The notes beneath the pieces were generated by a model. It saw only the letters and a program-made list of their open reading frames with translations, was not told the origin of the DNA and searched no databases. 34,829 nucleotides of DNA from Clostridiales bacterium DTU033. Lineage in GTDB: Bacteria; Bacillota; Clostridia; Oscillospirales; Acutalibacteraceae. Location: contig LFTH01000035.1 of assembly GCA_001513365.1 (NCBI GenBank), forward strand, positions 1-34,829, written 5' to 3'. Each line of letters starts with the position of its first letter. The stretch's first letter is position 1. The translations under genes were made by a program, and so were the position numbers. This document shows positions 17,752 to 27,308 of this stretch, one piece after another.

Positions 17752-19074
17752 TTATTCAGCTTTTCCCTGTGAAAGAAGCTGCCGCATTAATCCGATTGTC
17801 TGCTGGTAGCTGTAACTCTCGTCAATCCCCTGCGTGAGCAGGGAGTTTATGCTGTCAATCATTGAAATCGCCTGATCCATCTCTTTGTTTGTCCCGCTCT
17901 TGTACGCGCCGATATTGATTAAATCGTAATTGGAATAGTATACCGACATTATGTTTCTGATTTTGTTTGCCATCTCCATGTGCTCGCTGTCCACAATCTC
18001 GTTCATCAGTCTGCTGATACTCGCCAGCACATCAATTGCGGGGTAGTGGTTTCTCATCGCCAGAGTCCTTGACAAAACAATGTGTCCGTCCAGTATCCCT
18101 CTCACGGTATCCGAAATCGGCTCGTTCACGTCGTCCCCTTCAACAAGCACGGTGTAAATGCCGGTGATTGAGCCCTTTTTGAAATTCCCGCTCCGCTCAA
18201 GCAGTTTCGGCAGGATTGAATATATTGACGGCGTGTACCCCCTTGCGACAGGCGGCTCCCCGGTCGCAAGCCCAATCTCGCGCTGCGCCATCGCAAATCT
18301 GGTGAGGGAATCCATCAGCAGCAGAACGTTTTTGCCCTGGTCCTTGAAATACTCGGCTATTGTTGTCGCGACCATCGCGCATTTCAGCCTCATCATCGCG
18401 GGCTGGTCTGATGTCGCCACCACCAGCACGGATTTTTCTATCCCTTCCTTCAAATCCTTTTCGAGGAAATCCTTGACCTCCCGTCCCCTTTCGCCGACCA
18501 GCGCGATTACGTTCACGTCCGAATCAATATTTCTTGCAATCATCCCCATCAGGGTGCTTTTGCCCACCCCGCTGCCGGAGAATATCCCCAGCCTCTGCCC
18601 CCTGCCGCAGGCGAGCATCGAGTCAAGCGCCTTTATCCCAAAATTAATACGCTCGTTTATCCTTCTTCTCGTAAGCGGGTTGCTCGGCTTGTTGGTTACC
18701 GGGTAATACCGCATGCCAGATAGTTCCCCTGACCAGTCGATTGGCTGGCCGAAACCGTTGAGTATCCTGCCGGTCAGCTGTTCCCCAACCGGAATTCTTA
18801 ACACGTCGCCGGTTGATTCCACAACGCTACCGGGGCCTATGCCGTTCAAATCCTCAAACGGCATAAGCAGTACCCTTTCGGATTTGAAGCCGACCACCTC
18901 GGCCTTGATGAACCTGTCCCCTTTCGCGGTGTAAATGTTGCAGACATCCCCGATATTTGCGCGCGGGCCGGTGGATTCAATCACCAGTCCGATGATTTTG
19001 TCTATTTTCCCTATCTGGAGAACAGGGTTGATTTCCTTTAACACTTTTTTATAAGAACCTGCCGTCACAACCAT
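17752..19074 (-). CDS. fliI: Flagellar export ATPase FliI
   Basis: Walker A GIFSGSGVGKSTLMG; GERGREVKDFL. Start uncertain: ATG 19074, or GTG 19068 which has better SD (AGGGG) spacing. Confidence 0.97.
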   Translation of the reverse strand: MVVTAGSYKKVLKEINPVLQIGKIDKIIGLVIESTGPRANIGDVCNIYTAKGDRFIKAEVVGFKSERVLLMPFEDLNGIGPGSVVESTGDVLRIPVGEQLTGRILNGFGQPIDWSGELSGMRYYPVTNKPSNPLTRRRINERINFGIKALDSMLACGRGQRLGIFSGSGVGKSTLMGMIARNIDSDVNVIALVGERGREVKDFLEKDLKEGIEKSVLVVATSDQPAMMRLKCAMVATTIAEYFKDQGKNVLLLMDSLTRFAMAQREIGLATGEPPVARGYTPSIYSILPKLLERSGNFKKGSITGIYTVLVEGDDVNEPISDTVRGILDGHIVLSRTLAMRNHYPAIDVLASISRLMNEIVDSEHMEMANKIRNIMSVYYSNYDLINIGAYKSGTNKEMDQAISMIDSINSLLTQGIDESYSYQQTIGLMRQLLSQGKAE

Positions 19075-19106
19075 ACCCCTACACAATTATTTGCAACTAA
19101 ATCCGG

Positions 19107-19832
19107 CTAGCAGCCGGCCAGCGCCTGTTCGATTATTTTCAACTGGGTTTTTATGCTGGAATCCACTATCCCATTCGATGATTCCACAATGCAGGTGCCT
19201 TTCGGGTGGCCGTCGAGCTTTACGACGTCTATGTACTTGGCCTCCTTGACCAACGATAGCAGCAAATCGGCATTTGAAGTAACAAACTCGTACTCATGGG
19301 GGGAAACCGAGATTTTAAGCCGTTCGCCCGCCGAAAAATCCTCCACCGCTTTTTTAAACAGGTTGAGGAAATAATGCTTGTTCTCGTCGATTTCGGCGTC
19401 CAGAACCTTCCTTGCGATGTCGAGGGCCATCTCTTTTATCAGCATTTTGTTCTGTTCAATTACCCTTTCCTTTTTGCTGTGCAGTTCGGACAGTAAATCA
19501 CAGATTTCCTTCAGCATATCGGACTTTTTGCTTTCGGCTTCCGAAACACCGCGTTCAAAGCCAATTTGGTAGCCCTCTTTTTTCGCCTGTTCAAGCGTTT
19601 TTTCCTTTTCACGTTCGGCAGAATTCTTTATCTGCAGCGCCTGTTCTCTCGCTTCGGTGATTATACTGAGGGCTTGGTGCTTGGCCGCCTTTATTATCCG
19701 CTTGCACTCGGCGAGCGCCTCTTCTTTATCCGAAAAATCATGAATAGCCCGGTTTTTATATTCCTGCGACAGCAAATACGCGGCGTCTTCCACAACATTC
19801 GGGAATTTGACTACACTAGACAATAATCTCAT
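19107..19832 (-). CDS. fliH: Flagellar assembly protein FliH
   Basis: Coiled coil plus C-term with GTCIVESSNGIVDSSIKTQLKIIEQAL, between fliG and fliI. Confidence 0.88.
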   Translation of the reverse strand: MRLLSSVVKFPNVVEDAAYLLSQEYKNRAIHDFSDKEEALAECKRIIKAAKHQALSIITEAREQALQIKNSAEREKEKTLEQAKKEGYQIGFERGVSEAESKKSDMLKEICDLLSELHSKKERVIEQNKMLIKEMALDIARKVLDAEIDENKHYFLNLFKKAVEDFSAGERLKISVSPHEYEFVTSNADLLLSLVKEAKYIDVVKLDGHPKGTCIVESSNGIVDSSIKTQLKIIEQALAGC

Positions 19833-20826
19833 CCTTTCGTCCGCGTGATATGTAGATTTCCCCGGCTTCTTCGAGCTTTCTAATTATGCCGACAATCCGC
19901 TGCTGGGCTTCCTCTACGTCGCGCAGCCGCACCCCTCTCATGTACTGCAGCTCTTCCTGAATGGTTTCGCTCATCCGCTTTGACATATTGGAGTAGATGG
20001 TGTTTGCAACTTCTTCGTTCGCGCCTTTTAAGGCGATAACCAAATCCCTGATATCCACATCTCTCAGGAACCTTTGGATTGATACCGAATCCAGCATTAC
20101 AATATCCTCGAATACGAACATACGCTTCCTTATTTCTTCAGACAGCTTCGGGTCTTTTTTGGCCATTTCCTCAAGAATGTACTTTTCGGTTGCCCTGTCC
20201 ACCGAGTTGAGAAGCTCCGCCATATGCTTTATACCCCCGATTTCAGCCAAATCGAGGTTGACAATCGAAGAAAACTTGTTTTCAAGCGTCCTTTCGACTT
20301 CCTTGATGACCTCCGGGGAAGTCCTGTCCATGTTGGAGATACGCTCCGCGACGTCAATCTGGATTTCCCTCGGCAGGTTGGCGAGTATGAACGCGGCCTG
20401 GTCCGGTTTTACGTAAGACAAAATCAGCGCGATAGTCTGCGGGTGCTCGTTCTGAATAAAGCTCAACAGGTGTTTCGGGTCGGCTTTTTTAATAAAGTCA
20501 AAGACTCTGGTTCGCAGCGACTGGGTAATCTTTTCAATCAGCTTTGCCGCCTCAATCGGCCCCATGACTTTGTCGAGAATGTTGCGGGCATAGTCAATCC
20601 CGCCTTCGGTGATATACTTCTGAGCAAGGCAGAGCTCGTAAAACTCATCGAGGGTTGTTTCCACCTCTTCGGGAGTCAGCTTGTCGAGGCTTGCGATTTC
20701 CACGGTGAGCTGCTCGATTTCTTCGGGACGCAGGTATTTATACACTTTCGCGGCAGTCTCGACCCCCATGTCTATGATAATCGCCGCCGCTTTTTTCTTC
20801 GGGTCAAGTTTTGTCTGGGTAGCCAC
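19816..20826 (-). CDS. fliG: Flagellar motor switch protein FliG
   Basis: HPQTIALILSYVKPDQAAFILANLP; MFVFEDIVMLDSVSIQRFLRDVD. Confidence 0.97.
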   Translation of the reverse strand: MATQTKLDPKKKAAAIIIDMGVETAAKVYKYLRPEEIEQLTVEIASLDKLTPEEVETTLDEFYELCLAQKYITEGGIDYARNILDKVMGPIEAAKLIEKITQSLRTRVFDFIKKADPKHLLSFIQNEHPQTIALILSYVKPDQAAFILANLPREIQIDVAERISNMDRTSPEVIKEVERTLENKFSSIVNLDLAEIGGIKHMAELLNSVDRATEKYILEEMAKKDPKLSEEIRKRMFVFEDIVMLDSVSIQRFLRDVDIRDLVIALKGANEEVANTIYSNMSKRMSETIQEELQYMRGVRLRDVEEAQQRIVGIIRKLEEAGEIYISRGRKDEIIV

Positions 20827-22250
20827 TATTCCTCGTCCTCCTTAAGCCAGGTGCGTATCAGCTGGGCGACAATCTGAGGATGCGTGCTTGTAAACTCCTT
20901 AATCTGCCTTTTAATCGCCTGTTCTCTGGTTTCGTTAAGGACAATCGCGGGAACTTCGTCGGTCAGCGGGAATTGGCTGGGAATATCCTTGACTTCTTCA
21001 TACTCAAGTGAAGCCGCGGGTTTGGGCTTTCTTTTCTTTATAAGAACCAAAACCAGCGCGATTGCCAGTGCCACGGCTGCCGCGGCAAGCGGCAGTATGT
21101 ACTTTGCGCTCTGGGCGAAGGGCGAGGGCTTTGGCTTCAGCGCCTCCAAAGCATTCTCATACCGTTTGTTCGCCGCCTCAAATTCCATGCTGGTAACGAT
21201 GACGTTTTCCCTTTCAACCCCCAGCGAATTTGCGACAATCTCGTTTACCTCCGCCCTCTCCTGAGCGGATATCCTCTTATTGACTATTACAGAGGCAGAA
21301 ACCCTGCTGACTTCCCCGCCGTTGTTCACAATCTGGCTTTGGATTTGGTTGAAAACCCGCTCGGTGTCCTCGTCAGAGTCGGCTCCCTCGCCGATATCCA
21401 CAGGCGTATACTGGATTTGGTCTGTTGTTTTCTGGGTGAAATCAATCGAAACATTTACGGCGACGCTTACCCCTTTTTCGCCGTAAATAGGCTCCAGCAG
21501 CTTAATGATTTTTTCTTTGTAGATTTCGCCCGCCTGCTTTTCAATCTCAACCTTTTCAAGGTTGACGCCGGGCCCGGAGCTTATGCCCGAATTCAGAATA
21601 TTCCCTTCGGAGTCTATTATCGAGACGTTGTCGTTTGTAAGGCCCGGAACGCTTTTGGCAATCAGGTTTTCAATACCCTTGATTTGTTTTGGAGTCAGCG
21701 AAACGCTCGATTCCAAATCAAGTACCAAAGAGGCGGTGCTCGGCACCACGTCGGTTTCAAGCACATAGTTGCTTTCATCGGTTACATTCAGGGTAACTAT
21801 CGCGTTCCTGACGCCCGAAATCGTCTTGATTGCCTCTTGCAGCCTTTCCTGAAGCTGAAAAATCAGGTACTGCCTTTTTTCAAAATCGGTTGTCATAAAA
21901 CTGCTGCTACTTGTGAATAAATCATAACTCAGGGTGCTTTTCGGGTACCCTTCGGATGACAGCTGCATTTTCAGGCTCGCAACCTTGTCGCTTGGAACAA
22001 GAATAATCCCGCCGGGTTTGGTCTTAAAATCCACCGCCATTTCCCCAAGCTTTGAGACTATCTGCGCCTGCTCCTGCGACGACAATCCGCTGTACAGTAA
22101 TTCATAACTCTTTATGTTCAGCAAAACAGTAACCAGAATCGAAATAAACAGAACCGACGCCAAAGCGGACACTGCCGCGATTTTTGCCTTTTTGCCGAGC
22201 TTGCTCCAAAACTCTTTAACCTGCTTAATTATCTCAGAGGGCATCCCCAT
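20826..22250 (-). CDS. fliF: Flagellar M-ring protein FliF
   Basis: YELLYSGLSSQEQAQIVSKLGEM; second TM near the C-terminus. Confidence 0.97.
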   Translation of the reverse strand: MGMPSEIIKQVKEFWSKLGKKAKIAAVSALASVLFISILVTVLLNIKSYELLYSGLSSQEQAQIVSKLGEMAVDFKTKPGGIILVPSDKVASLKMQLSSEGYPKSTLSYDLFTSSSSFMTTDFEKRQYLIFQLQERLQEAIKTISGVRNAIVTLNVTDESNYVLETDVVPSTASLVLDLESSVSLTPKQIKGIENLIAKSVPGLTNDNVSIIDSEGNILNSGISSGPGVNLEKVEIEKQAGEIYKEKIIKLLEPIYGEKGVSVAVNVSIDFTQKTTDQIQYTPVDIGEGADSDEDTERVFNQIQSQIVNNGGEVSRVSASVIVNKRISAQERAEVNEIVANSLGVERENVIVTSMEFEAANKRYENALEALKPKPSPFAQSAKYILPLAAAAVALAIALVLVLIKKRKPKPAASLEYEEVKDIPSQFPLTDEVPAIVLNETREQAIKRQIKEFTSTHPQIVAQLIRTWLKEDEE

Positions 22251-22288
22251 TCTCCTTAACTACCTATTAAAGTAGCGCCTGAATAAAA

Positions 22289-22591
22289 TCAAAGGGTTAT
22301 TCTCATTATTTCGTTATATGATTCCAGCGCTTTGTTCCTAAGCTGCACCAGCGTTTGGAGCGCGAGTTCAGCCTTGACGGAATTGATGATTACAGTGTGC
22401 AAATCGTCGGTCTGCCCCGACAGCACATTCAAAATATCCTGTTCCGCCACCCTTTGGGTCTCCTTTGCGTTCTCCACCGCATTTTTCAGGATATCCTTAA
22501 ACGGCACGTATAATTCATTCTCGCTTTTGCCGATTTGCGGCAGCGCTTGCCCCGGCTGCAGGTTTATCTGACCGATAGATGATAATGGCAT
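22289..22591 (-). CDS. fliE: Hook-basal body complex protein FliE
   Basis: LHTVIINSVKAELALQTLVQLRNKALESYNEIMRITL. Confidence 0.93.
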   Translation of the reverse strand: MPLSSIGQINLQPGQALPQIGKSENELYVPFKDILKNAVENAKETQRVAEQDILNVLSGQTDDLHTVIINSVKAELALQTLVQLRNKALESYNEIMRITL

Positions 22592-22604
22592 TCACATTCA
22601 CCCC

Positions 22605-23042
22605 TTATTTCCCAATATTCAGCGCGTTGGATGCCATGAGTTTAAGCGAGTTAAAAGCCGTAACATTGGCTTCGTAAGACCTTGAAGTAGCAATCATGTC
22701 CACCATTTCGGCAACTGTGTCGACGTTCGGCAGCATGACATACCCGTTTTCATCGGCATCAGGATGGGAAGGGTTGTAGACCGGCTTCAGCGGAGCGGGG
22801 TCCTCGACAATCCCCGCGACCATGACACCGGACACCCGGTACCTCTCCTGTTCGTCTTCAAGAACAGTGCCAAATTCGTTGATGTTGTCCTCCGCGAGGG
22901 TCGCAATCTTTCTCCTGTAAGCGCCGCCGCCCTCGGTTCTGGTGGTGTTGGCGTTCGCGATATTCTGGGCTATAATGTTCATTTTTGTTTTATGCGCGGA
23001 GAGCGCCGACCCGCCGATATTCAAAGAGCTTAAAAACGCCAT
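22605..23042 (-). CDS. flgC: Flagellar basal-body rod protein FlgC
   Basis: LNIGGSALSAHKTKMNIIAQNIANANTTRTEGGGAYRRK; VDMIATSRSYEANVTAFNSLK. Confidence 0.96.
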   Translation of the reverse strand: MAFLSSLNIGGSALSAHKTKMNIIAQNIANANTTRTEGGGAYRRKIATLAEDNINEFGTVLEDEQERYRVSGVMVAGIVEDPAPLKPVYNPSHPDADENGYVMLPNVDTVAEMVDMIATSRSYEANVTAFNSLKLMASNALNIGK

Positions 23043-23044
23043 CC

Positions 23045-23425
23045 TTATCGTCTCCCTTCATTGATTGCGTATTTTTCCCTTGAGATTTCATCGGCAATCA
23101 GCCTTGTTACTGTTTGATAGGCGAGCACGGTGCGCGCCATTTCCACACTCTGCCCGTCAATATCCACATTGTTCCCGTTCTCGTTGACCGCACTTGTCTG
23201 GTCCTCCGCAATAACCGGCTCAAGTTCGCTCACAAGCCGGTTGATTGTCTTCCTGTCCTCCCCGCTTTGAAGGATGTCCAAAAACAGGTCTTCAAACTCA
23301 ACCTCGCTTGCGATAAACCCCGGCGTGCTTATGTTGGCAATGTTGCCGGAAATTACCTTCTGCCTGAGCCACAAGGCGTCCAGACCTTTTTTTAATAAAT
23401 CGTAGTTGCCGTTGACTATCGACAT
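23045..23425 (-). CDS. flgB: Flagellar basal-body rod protein FlgB
   Basis: LLKKGLDALWLRQKVISGNIANISTPGFIASEVEFEDL. Confidence 0.96.
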   Translation of the reverse strand: MSIVNGNYDLLKKGLDALWLRQKVISGNIANISTPGFIASEVEFEDLFLDILQSGEDRKTINRLVSELEPVIAEDQTSAVNENGNNVDIDGQSVEMARTVLAYQTVTRLIADEISREKYAINEGRR

Positions 23426-23521
23426 AACAATCTACCTCTCAATCTTTAGTCTCATATACATATACTTGCTATAATGTAATAAAAGCCCTCTTCCAGTTTT
23501 TTCATTGAATTACTGCCTATA

Positions 23522-23550
23522 AATATAGCCAATTATGTTGAATTTGTCAA
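23522..23550 (-). promoter_or_regulatory. SigmaA-type promoter of the flgB operon
   Basis: Minus strand TTGACA (23550-23545), 17-bp spacer, TATATT (23527-23522). Confidence 0.8.
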
Positions 23551-23560
23551 TATTATGTTG
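23532..23560. repeat. 9-bp direct repeat ATTATGTTG x2 flanking the -35 hexamer
   Basis: ATTATGTTG at 23532-23540 and 23552-23560, exact 20-bp period. Confidence 0.9.
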
Positions 23561-23693
23561 TTTTTTTGTGTGGTATCAAAGCAAGATTTGTATAATGTGC
23601 AAAAATAATGGCGATATTTTTGATGTAATTGATGGTTAAACCTGCCCTTTTCCGGTAAGCAAACACCTAAAAAACGCCTTTTATATTCTGTGT

Positions 23694-23719
23694 TAACTTT
23701 TTCTTTTTTCTTCCGATAT
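23694..23719 (+). promoter_or_regulatory. Candidate sigma28 promoter of the fliD operon
   Basis: TAAC-N14-TCCGATAT, close to consensus TAAA-N14/16-GCCGATAT, just upstream of the fliD SD/ATG. Confidence 0.7.
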
Positions 23720-23748
23720 ATTAATTGAATATAAGCGAGGTGGTTTAC

Positions 23749-25665
23749 ATGCCAATCAGTGTAAGCTCATTATCTCTTAATACGTACAACCGCATAAGCG
23801 GGCTGGAAACCGGGCTGGACACCGAGACCATTGTGGACGGCCTGACTTTGGCCGAGCAGAGCAAAGTCATCGCCGCCTACCGGGAAAAGGAACTTTTAAC
23901 TTGGAAACGGGACGCATACCGCGAAATAATTGATAATCTCAACGGGTTTTACAATAAATACCTCTCCCAAAGCGCCGATATGCTCCAAAGCCTGTTTTCG
24001 AAATTCTCCACAAAAAACACCGGTTCCCAGTACCTTTCGGTGGCAGCGGGCAGCAACCTGTCGTCAAAAACCGTAATAATCAAGGACATAGTCTCCCTTG
24101 CCTCCGCCTCAAGGCTTGTCAGCTCAAATCCCGTTACAAAGCCTCTGGCGATAACCGTTGATACTGAAAGAACCGGGGAGCTTGCCGGCAAATCAATGAA
24201 AATCACGCTGGACGGCGTGGAAAAGACCATCACCTTTTCAGACGGAATATACGGTACCATCGAATCGGTGAGGAACGCGCTACAAAACCTGCTGGACGGC
24301 GCGTTCGGCGCCGGAAGGGTAGCCGTCGAGGCTGACGGGAATATCCTGACGTTAAAATCGCCGGGGAATACCATCATCCTCGGCAAAACCGAGGAGGGGG
24401 ATATCTCCGGCATTTTCGACTTTACCGACGGGCAGCGCAGCTCCCTCAGCCTGTCCGACACTCTGGCAAATTCGCCACTCGGTATCCCGCCCGGCGACAG
24501 CGGCACCTTCAAAATCAACGGGGTCGAGTTCAGTTTCAGCTCGGATTACACCCTGACGGATATAATCAACATGGTAAATTCCAGCGATGCCGGAGTAACC
24601 ATGACGTACTCAAGCATTGAAGACAGGTTTATTCTGACTTCCAAAACCACCGGCGCGGGCGTCGAGATTGCTCTGGAAGATGTTTCGGGCTCGCTGCTGC
24701 ACTCGCTGTTTGGCAGCGGCGAATTCACCGAAGGCACAAACGCGGTAATCAAAATCAACACCAATCCCAGTTCCCAAAGCATCAGCGACCTCGATTTTAT
24801 TACAGTTGTAAAAAGCTCCAACACCTTTGAGATTGACGGGATAACCTACAATCTCACCGGAAAGGCTGACGGGGATATCGAGGAAAATATCAGGATAGAC
24901 ATTGAGTTTGACACCGAAGGAGTTCTGTCCAGTATCAGGCAGTTTGTCGAAGACTACAACTCCCTGCTCAAAAGCATAACCGACAAGCTGTCCGAACCGA
25001 AATACCGCGACTTTCCCCCTCTCACCGACGAGCAGCGCAAAGAACTGGGGCCGGAAAAAGCCGCCGAATACGACCAGAAGGCAAAAAGCGGACTTCTGAG
25101 GAACGATTCATATCTTAAGGCGATTGAAACCGCTTTGAGGGACGCGGTGTATTCCGAAGTCAGTCAGCTGTTTGACAGCGGCGGTATCGGCATAACCCTT
25201 TCTGAAATCGGCATTACCACCGGCAAGTATTCGGACAAGGGCCAGCTCAAAATTGATGAAACAAGGCTCAGGCAGGCACTGCTCAAAAAAACGGAGGAAA
25301 TCGCAAAGCTGTTTACGCAGAAGTCCTCGGTGATTTATTCCCCCTACAACACCGATCCCGAAAAGCTGCAAAAGCGCTTTAACGAATCCGGCCTTCTGTA
25401 CCGGATTAGCGACATTATCCAGAACAACACCCTGATAACAAGGGGAGCGCTCACCAAGCTGGTCGGCAACTCCGAAAACGATTACAGCTCGCTTTATACC
25501 GTCAAATTGAGGAACCTGGACAACAAAATCGAACTGCTGAAGAAAAAACTGAAGGAAAAGCAGGAGTATTACTGGATGAAATTCTCAAGGCTTGAATCGG
25601 CATTGTCCACCATAAACAAACAGAGCGCATATCTGTTTTCTCTGATTACTCAGCAAGGGAGCTAG
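23749..25665 (+). CDS. fliD: Flagellar filament cap protein FliD (HAP2)
   Basis: RISGLETGLDTETIVDGLTLAEQSKV...; ATG at 23749 after GAGGTGG. Confidence 0.95.
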   Translation: MPISVSSLSLNTYNRISGLETGLDTETIVDGLTLAEQSKVIAAYREKELLTWKRDAYREIIDNLNGFYNKYLSQSADMLQSLFSKFSTKNTGSQYLSVAAGSNLSSKTVIIKDIVSLASASRLVSSNPVTKPLAITVDTERTGELAGKSMKITLDGVEKTITFSDGIYGTIESVRNALQNLLDGAFGAGRVAVEADGNILTLKSPGNTIILGKTEEGDISGIFDFTDGQRSSLSLSDTLANSPLGIPPGDSGTFKINGVEFSFSSDYTLTDIINMVNSSDAGVTMTYSSIEDRFILTSKTTGAGVEIALEDVSGSLLHSLFGSGEFTEGTNAVIKINTNPSSQSISDLDFITVVKSSNTFEIDGITYNLTGKADGDIEENIRIDIEFDTEGVLSSIRQFVEDYNSLLKSITDKLSEPKYRDFPPLTDEQRKELGPEKAAEYDQKAKSGLLRNDSYLKAIETALRDAVYSEVSQLFDSGGIGITLSEIGITTGKYSDKGQLKIDETRLRQALLKKTEEIAKLFTQKSSVIYSPYNTDPEKLQKRFNESGLLYRISDIIQNNTLITRGALTKLVGNSENDYSSLYTVKLRNLDNKIELLKKKLKEKQEYYWMKFSRLESALSTINKQSAYLFSLITQQGS

Positions 25666-25671
25666 GGTTTA

Positions 25672-26064
25672 ATGTATGACGTCAAAAGCTATCAGGAAAA
25701 ATATTTAAGCACCATGACCTCCTCCGAACTGGTTACCCTGATGTATGGCGAAATAATCAAAAACCTGAAAAAATCGGTCGTCGCGATTGAAGGAGGCAGG
25801 GTTTCACAGGCCCATGACCACATTATCAAGGCGCAGGATATCCTGTTCCACCTTATAAACAACCTCGACTTTAAATACGAGATATCCACAAATCTTTTGT
25901 ATCTGTACGAGTTCATGTACGATACGCTGGTTAAGGCAAATATAAACAAGGATGTGGAAGGGATTAACCGGGTCATCGGGTTTGTTGCCGATTTGAAAAG
26001 CACTTGGGTCGAGGCGGAAAAACAAAGCAGGATTATATCGCATAATATGGAAAAATGTATATGA
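25672..26064 (+). CDS. fliS: Flagellin export chaperone FliS
   Basis: SYQEKYLSTMTSSELVTLMYGEIIKNLKKSVVAIE. Confidence 0.95.
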   Translation: MYDVKSYQEKYLSTMTSSELVTLMYGEIIKNLKKSVVAIEGGRVSQAHDHIIKAQDILFHLINNLDFKYEISTNLLYLYEFMYDTLVKANINKDVEGINRVIGFVADLKSTWVEAEKQSRIISHNMEKCI

Positions 26065-26540
26065 AAGAGTTAATCGGGCTGATGGAAGGCAGGATTTGTA
26101 TTCTGAACGAATACAAGGGAAGCCTTTGCCAAATGCTGAAGCACCTTGAGCGCGAGGATTTTGATGTTCTTGTCCTTGACGAGTTCAATTCAAAACACGA
26201 CGGCTTTATTGAAAGACTGAAAGAAAACGGCCAGAACATCGACAGGCTGGTCGGCTTGATGGAGCCGGAAAAATCCGGCTATTTATCCTGCCTGCTTACA
26301 GGGGAAGAACCCGGAGATTGCCCGGCATACGCTGAGTGCTTTGCTTCCCTCTGCCTGAGGCAAAGGGAGGCCGTGCGGGATTTGATAGAAACAAACAACC
26401 GGTGCGTAACCCTTTTGCAAAACGCGATAAAAGAAGCCCGAACCGAGCTGAAAAAGGCGGGCAAAAGCGACGCGGTGTTCAACTATTATTCCGGCTTAAA
26501 AGGTACCCAGACCGGCATGGTGGTGGACACAAGGAATTAA
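26055..26540 (+). CDS. Small helical protein downstream of fliS, FliT/FlgN-like chaperone candidate
   Basis: 161-aa alpha-helical ORF overlapping the fliS stop; position typical of an export chaperone. Confidence 0.6.
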   Translation: MYMKELIGLMEGRICILNEYKGSLCQMLKHLEREDFDVLVLDEFNSKHDGFIERLKENGQNIDRLVGLMEPEKSGYLSCLLTGEEPGDCPAYAECFASLCLRQREAVRDLIETNNRCVTLLQNAIKEARTELKKAGKSDAVFNYYSGLKGTQTGMVVDTRN

Positions 26541-26556
26541 ACCCTGTAAAAACGCT

Positions 26557-26590
26557 AAAATCCCCGGGTTCGCCTGAACCCGGGGATTTT
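26557..26590. terminator. Bidirectional intrinsic terminator between the fliD operon and trmK
   Basis: AAAATCCCCGGGTTC-GCCT-GAACCCGGGGATTTT, 15-bp stem then T. Confidence 0.93.
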
Positions 26591-26606
26591 TAAACTGAAA
26601 ACCGTA

Positions 26607-27272
26607 TTATTCAAACATTTCGCCTGCAAGCTTTAAAAGTTTTGCGGCCTCATCTGTTTTGCCCGATTTTTCAAGCCCGGCCGCGGCTTTTAACAGCCGG
26701 CTTTTTTGTTTTATCAGGTATTCCCTGTCGCGGCAGGGGTCTAACCCACCCTTTATAAACGCGGCGGGCCGTTTTATCTGCGCGGACGCGGCATCGGGGT
26801 CATATTCCGAGCAAATCACAGAATATAGCTTGTCGCCGTCTTTGGATACCCGCTCATCTATTATTGCAAAACCGGCGGTCAAAAGCTCTTTTAAAAGGCG
26901 GTCGCGTTTGGTCATCGGCTGGAGTATCAGGCGGCAACGAGGGTTTTTGAGCCAATCGGCAGAATTTATTATCCCGGCGATTGTTTCCCCGCCCATCCCC
27001 GCAATTACGATATCGTCAACCTCGTCGGGTAAAATGGGCTGCAGCCCGTCGCCAATCCTTACCGATATGCGGGATTTCAGCCCCGCTTCATCCACGTTTT
27101 TCATCGCAATTGACGCCGGGCCGGCTTTGATATCGGTCGCGATTGCCGACCGGCAAACTCCGTTTTTCACAAGCCAAATCGGCAGGCGGGCATGGTCAGT
27201 GCCGATGTCGGCAACCCGGCTGCTGCGCCTTACAAAAGAGGCAACCAGCGACAGCCTGTTATCCAAGCGCAT
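26607..27272 (-). CDS. trmK: tRNA (adenine22-N1)-methyltransferase TrmK
   Basis: RLSLVASFVRRSSRVADIGTDHARLPIWLV; IAGMGGETI; start at 27272 after GGAGGTTTGTC. Confidence 0.93.
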   Translation of the reverse strand: MRLDNRLSLVASFVRRSSRVADIGTDHARLPIWLVKNGVCRSAIATDIKAGPASIAMKNVDEAGLKSRISVRIGDGLQPILPDEVDDIVIAGMGGETIAGIINSADWLKNPRCRLILQPMTKRDRLLKELLTAGFAIIDERVSKDGDKLYSVICSEYDPDAASAQIKRPAAFIKGGLDPCRDREYLIKQKSRLLKAAAGLEKSGKTDEAAKLLKLAGEMFE

Positions 27273-27308
27273 GACAAACCTCCGTATACCGCAAACTCTG
27301 TTGCTTGA

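Noticed and set aside
23566-23596. Plus-strand TATAAT (23591-23596) as a sigmaA promoter for fliD
   Set aside because: Best -35 (TTGTGT) has 19-bp spacing and there is no TGn extension; the sigma28 match downstream is better
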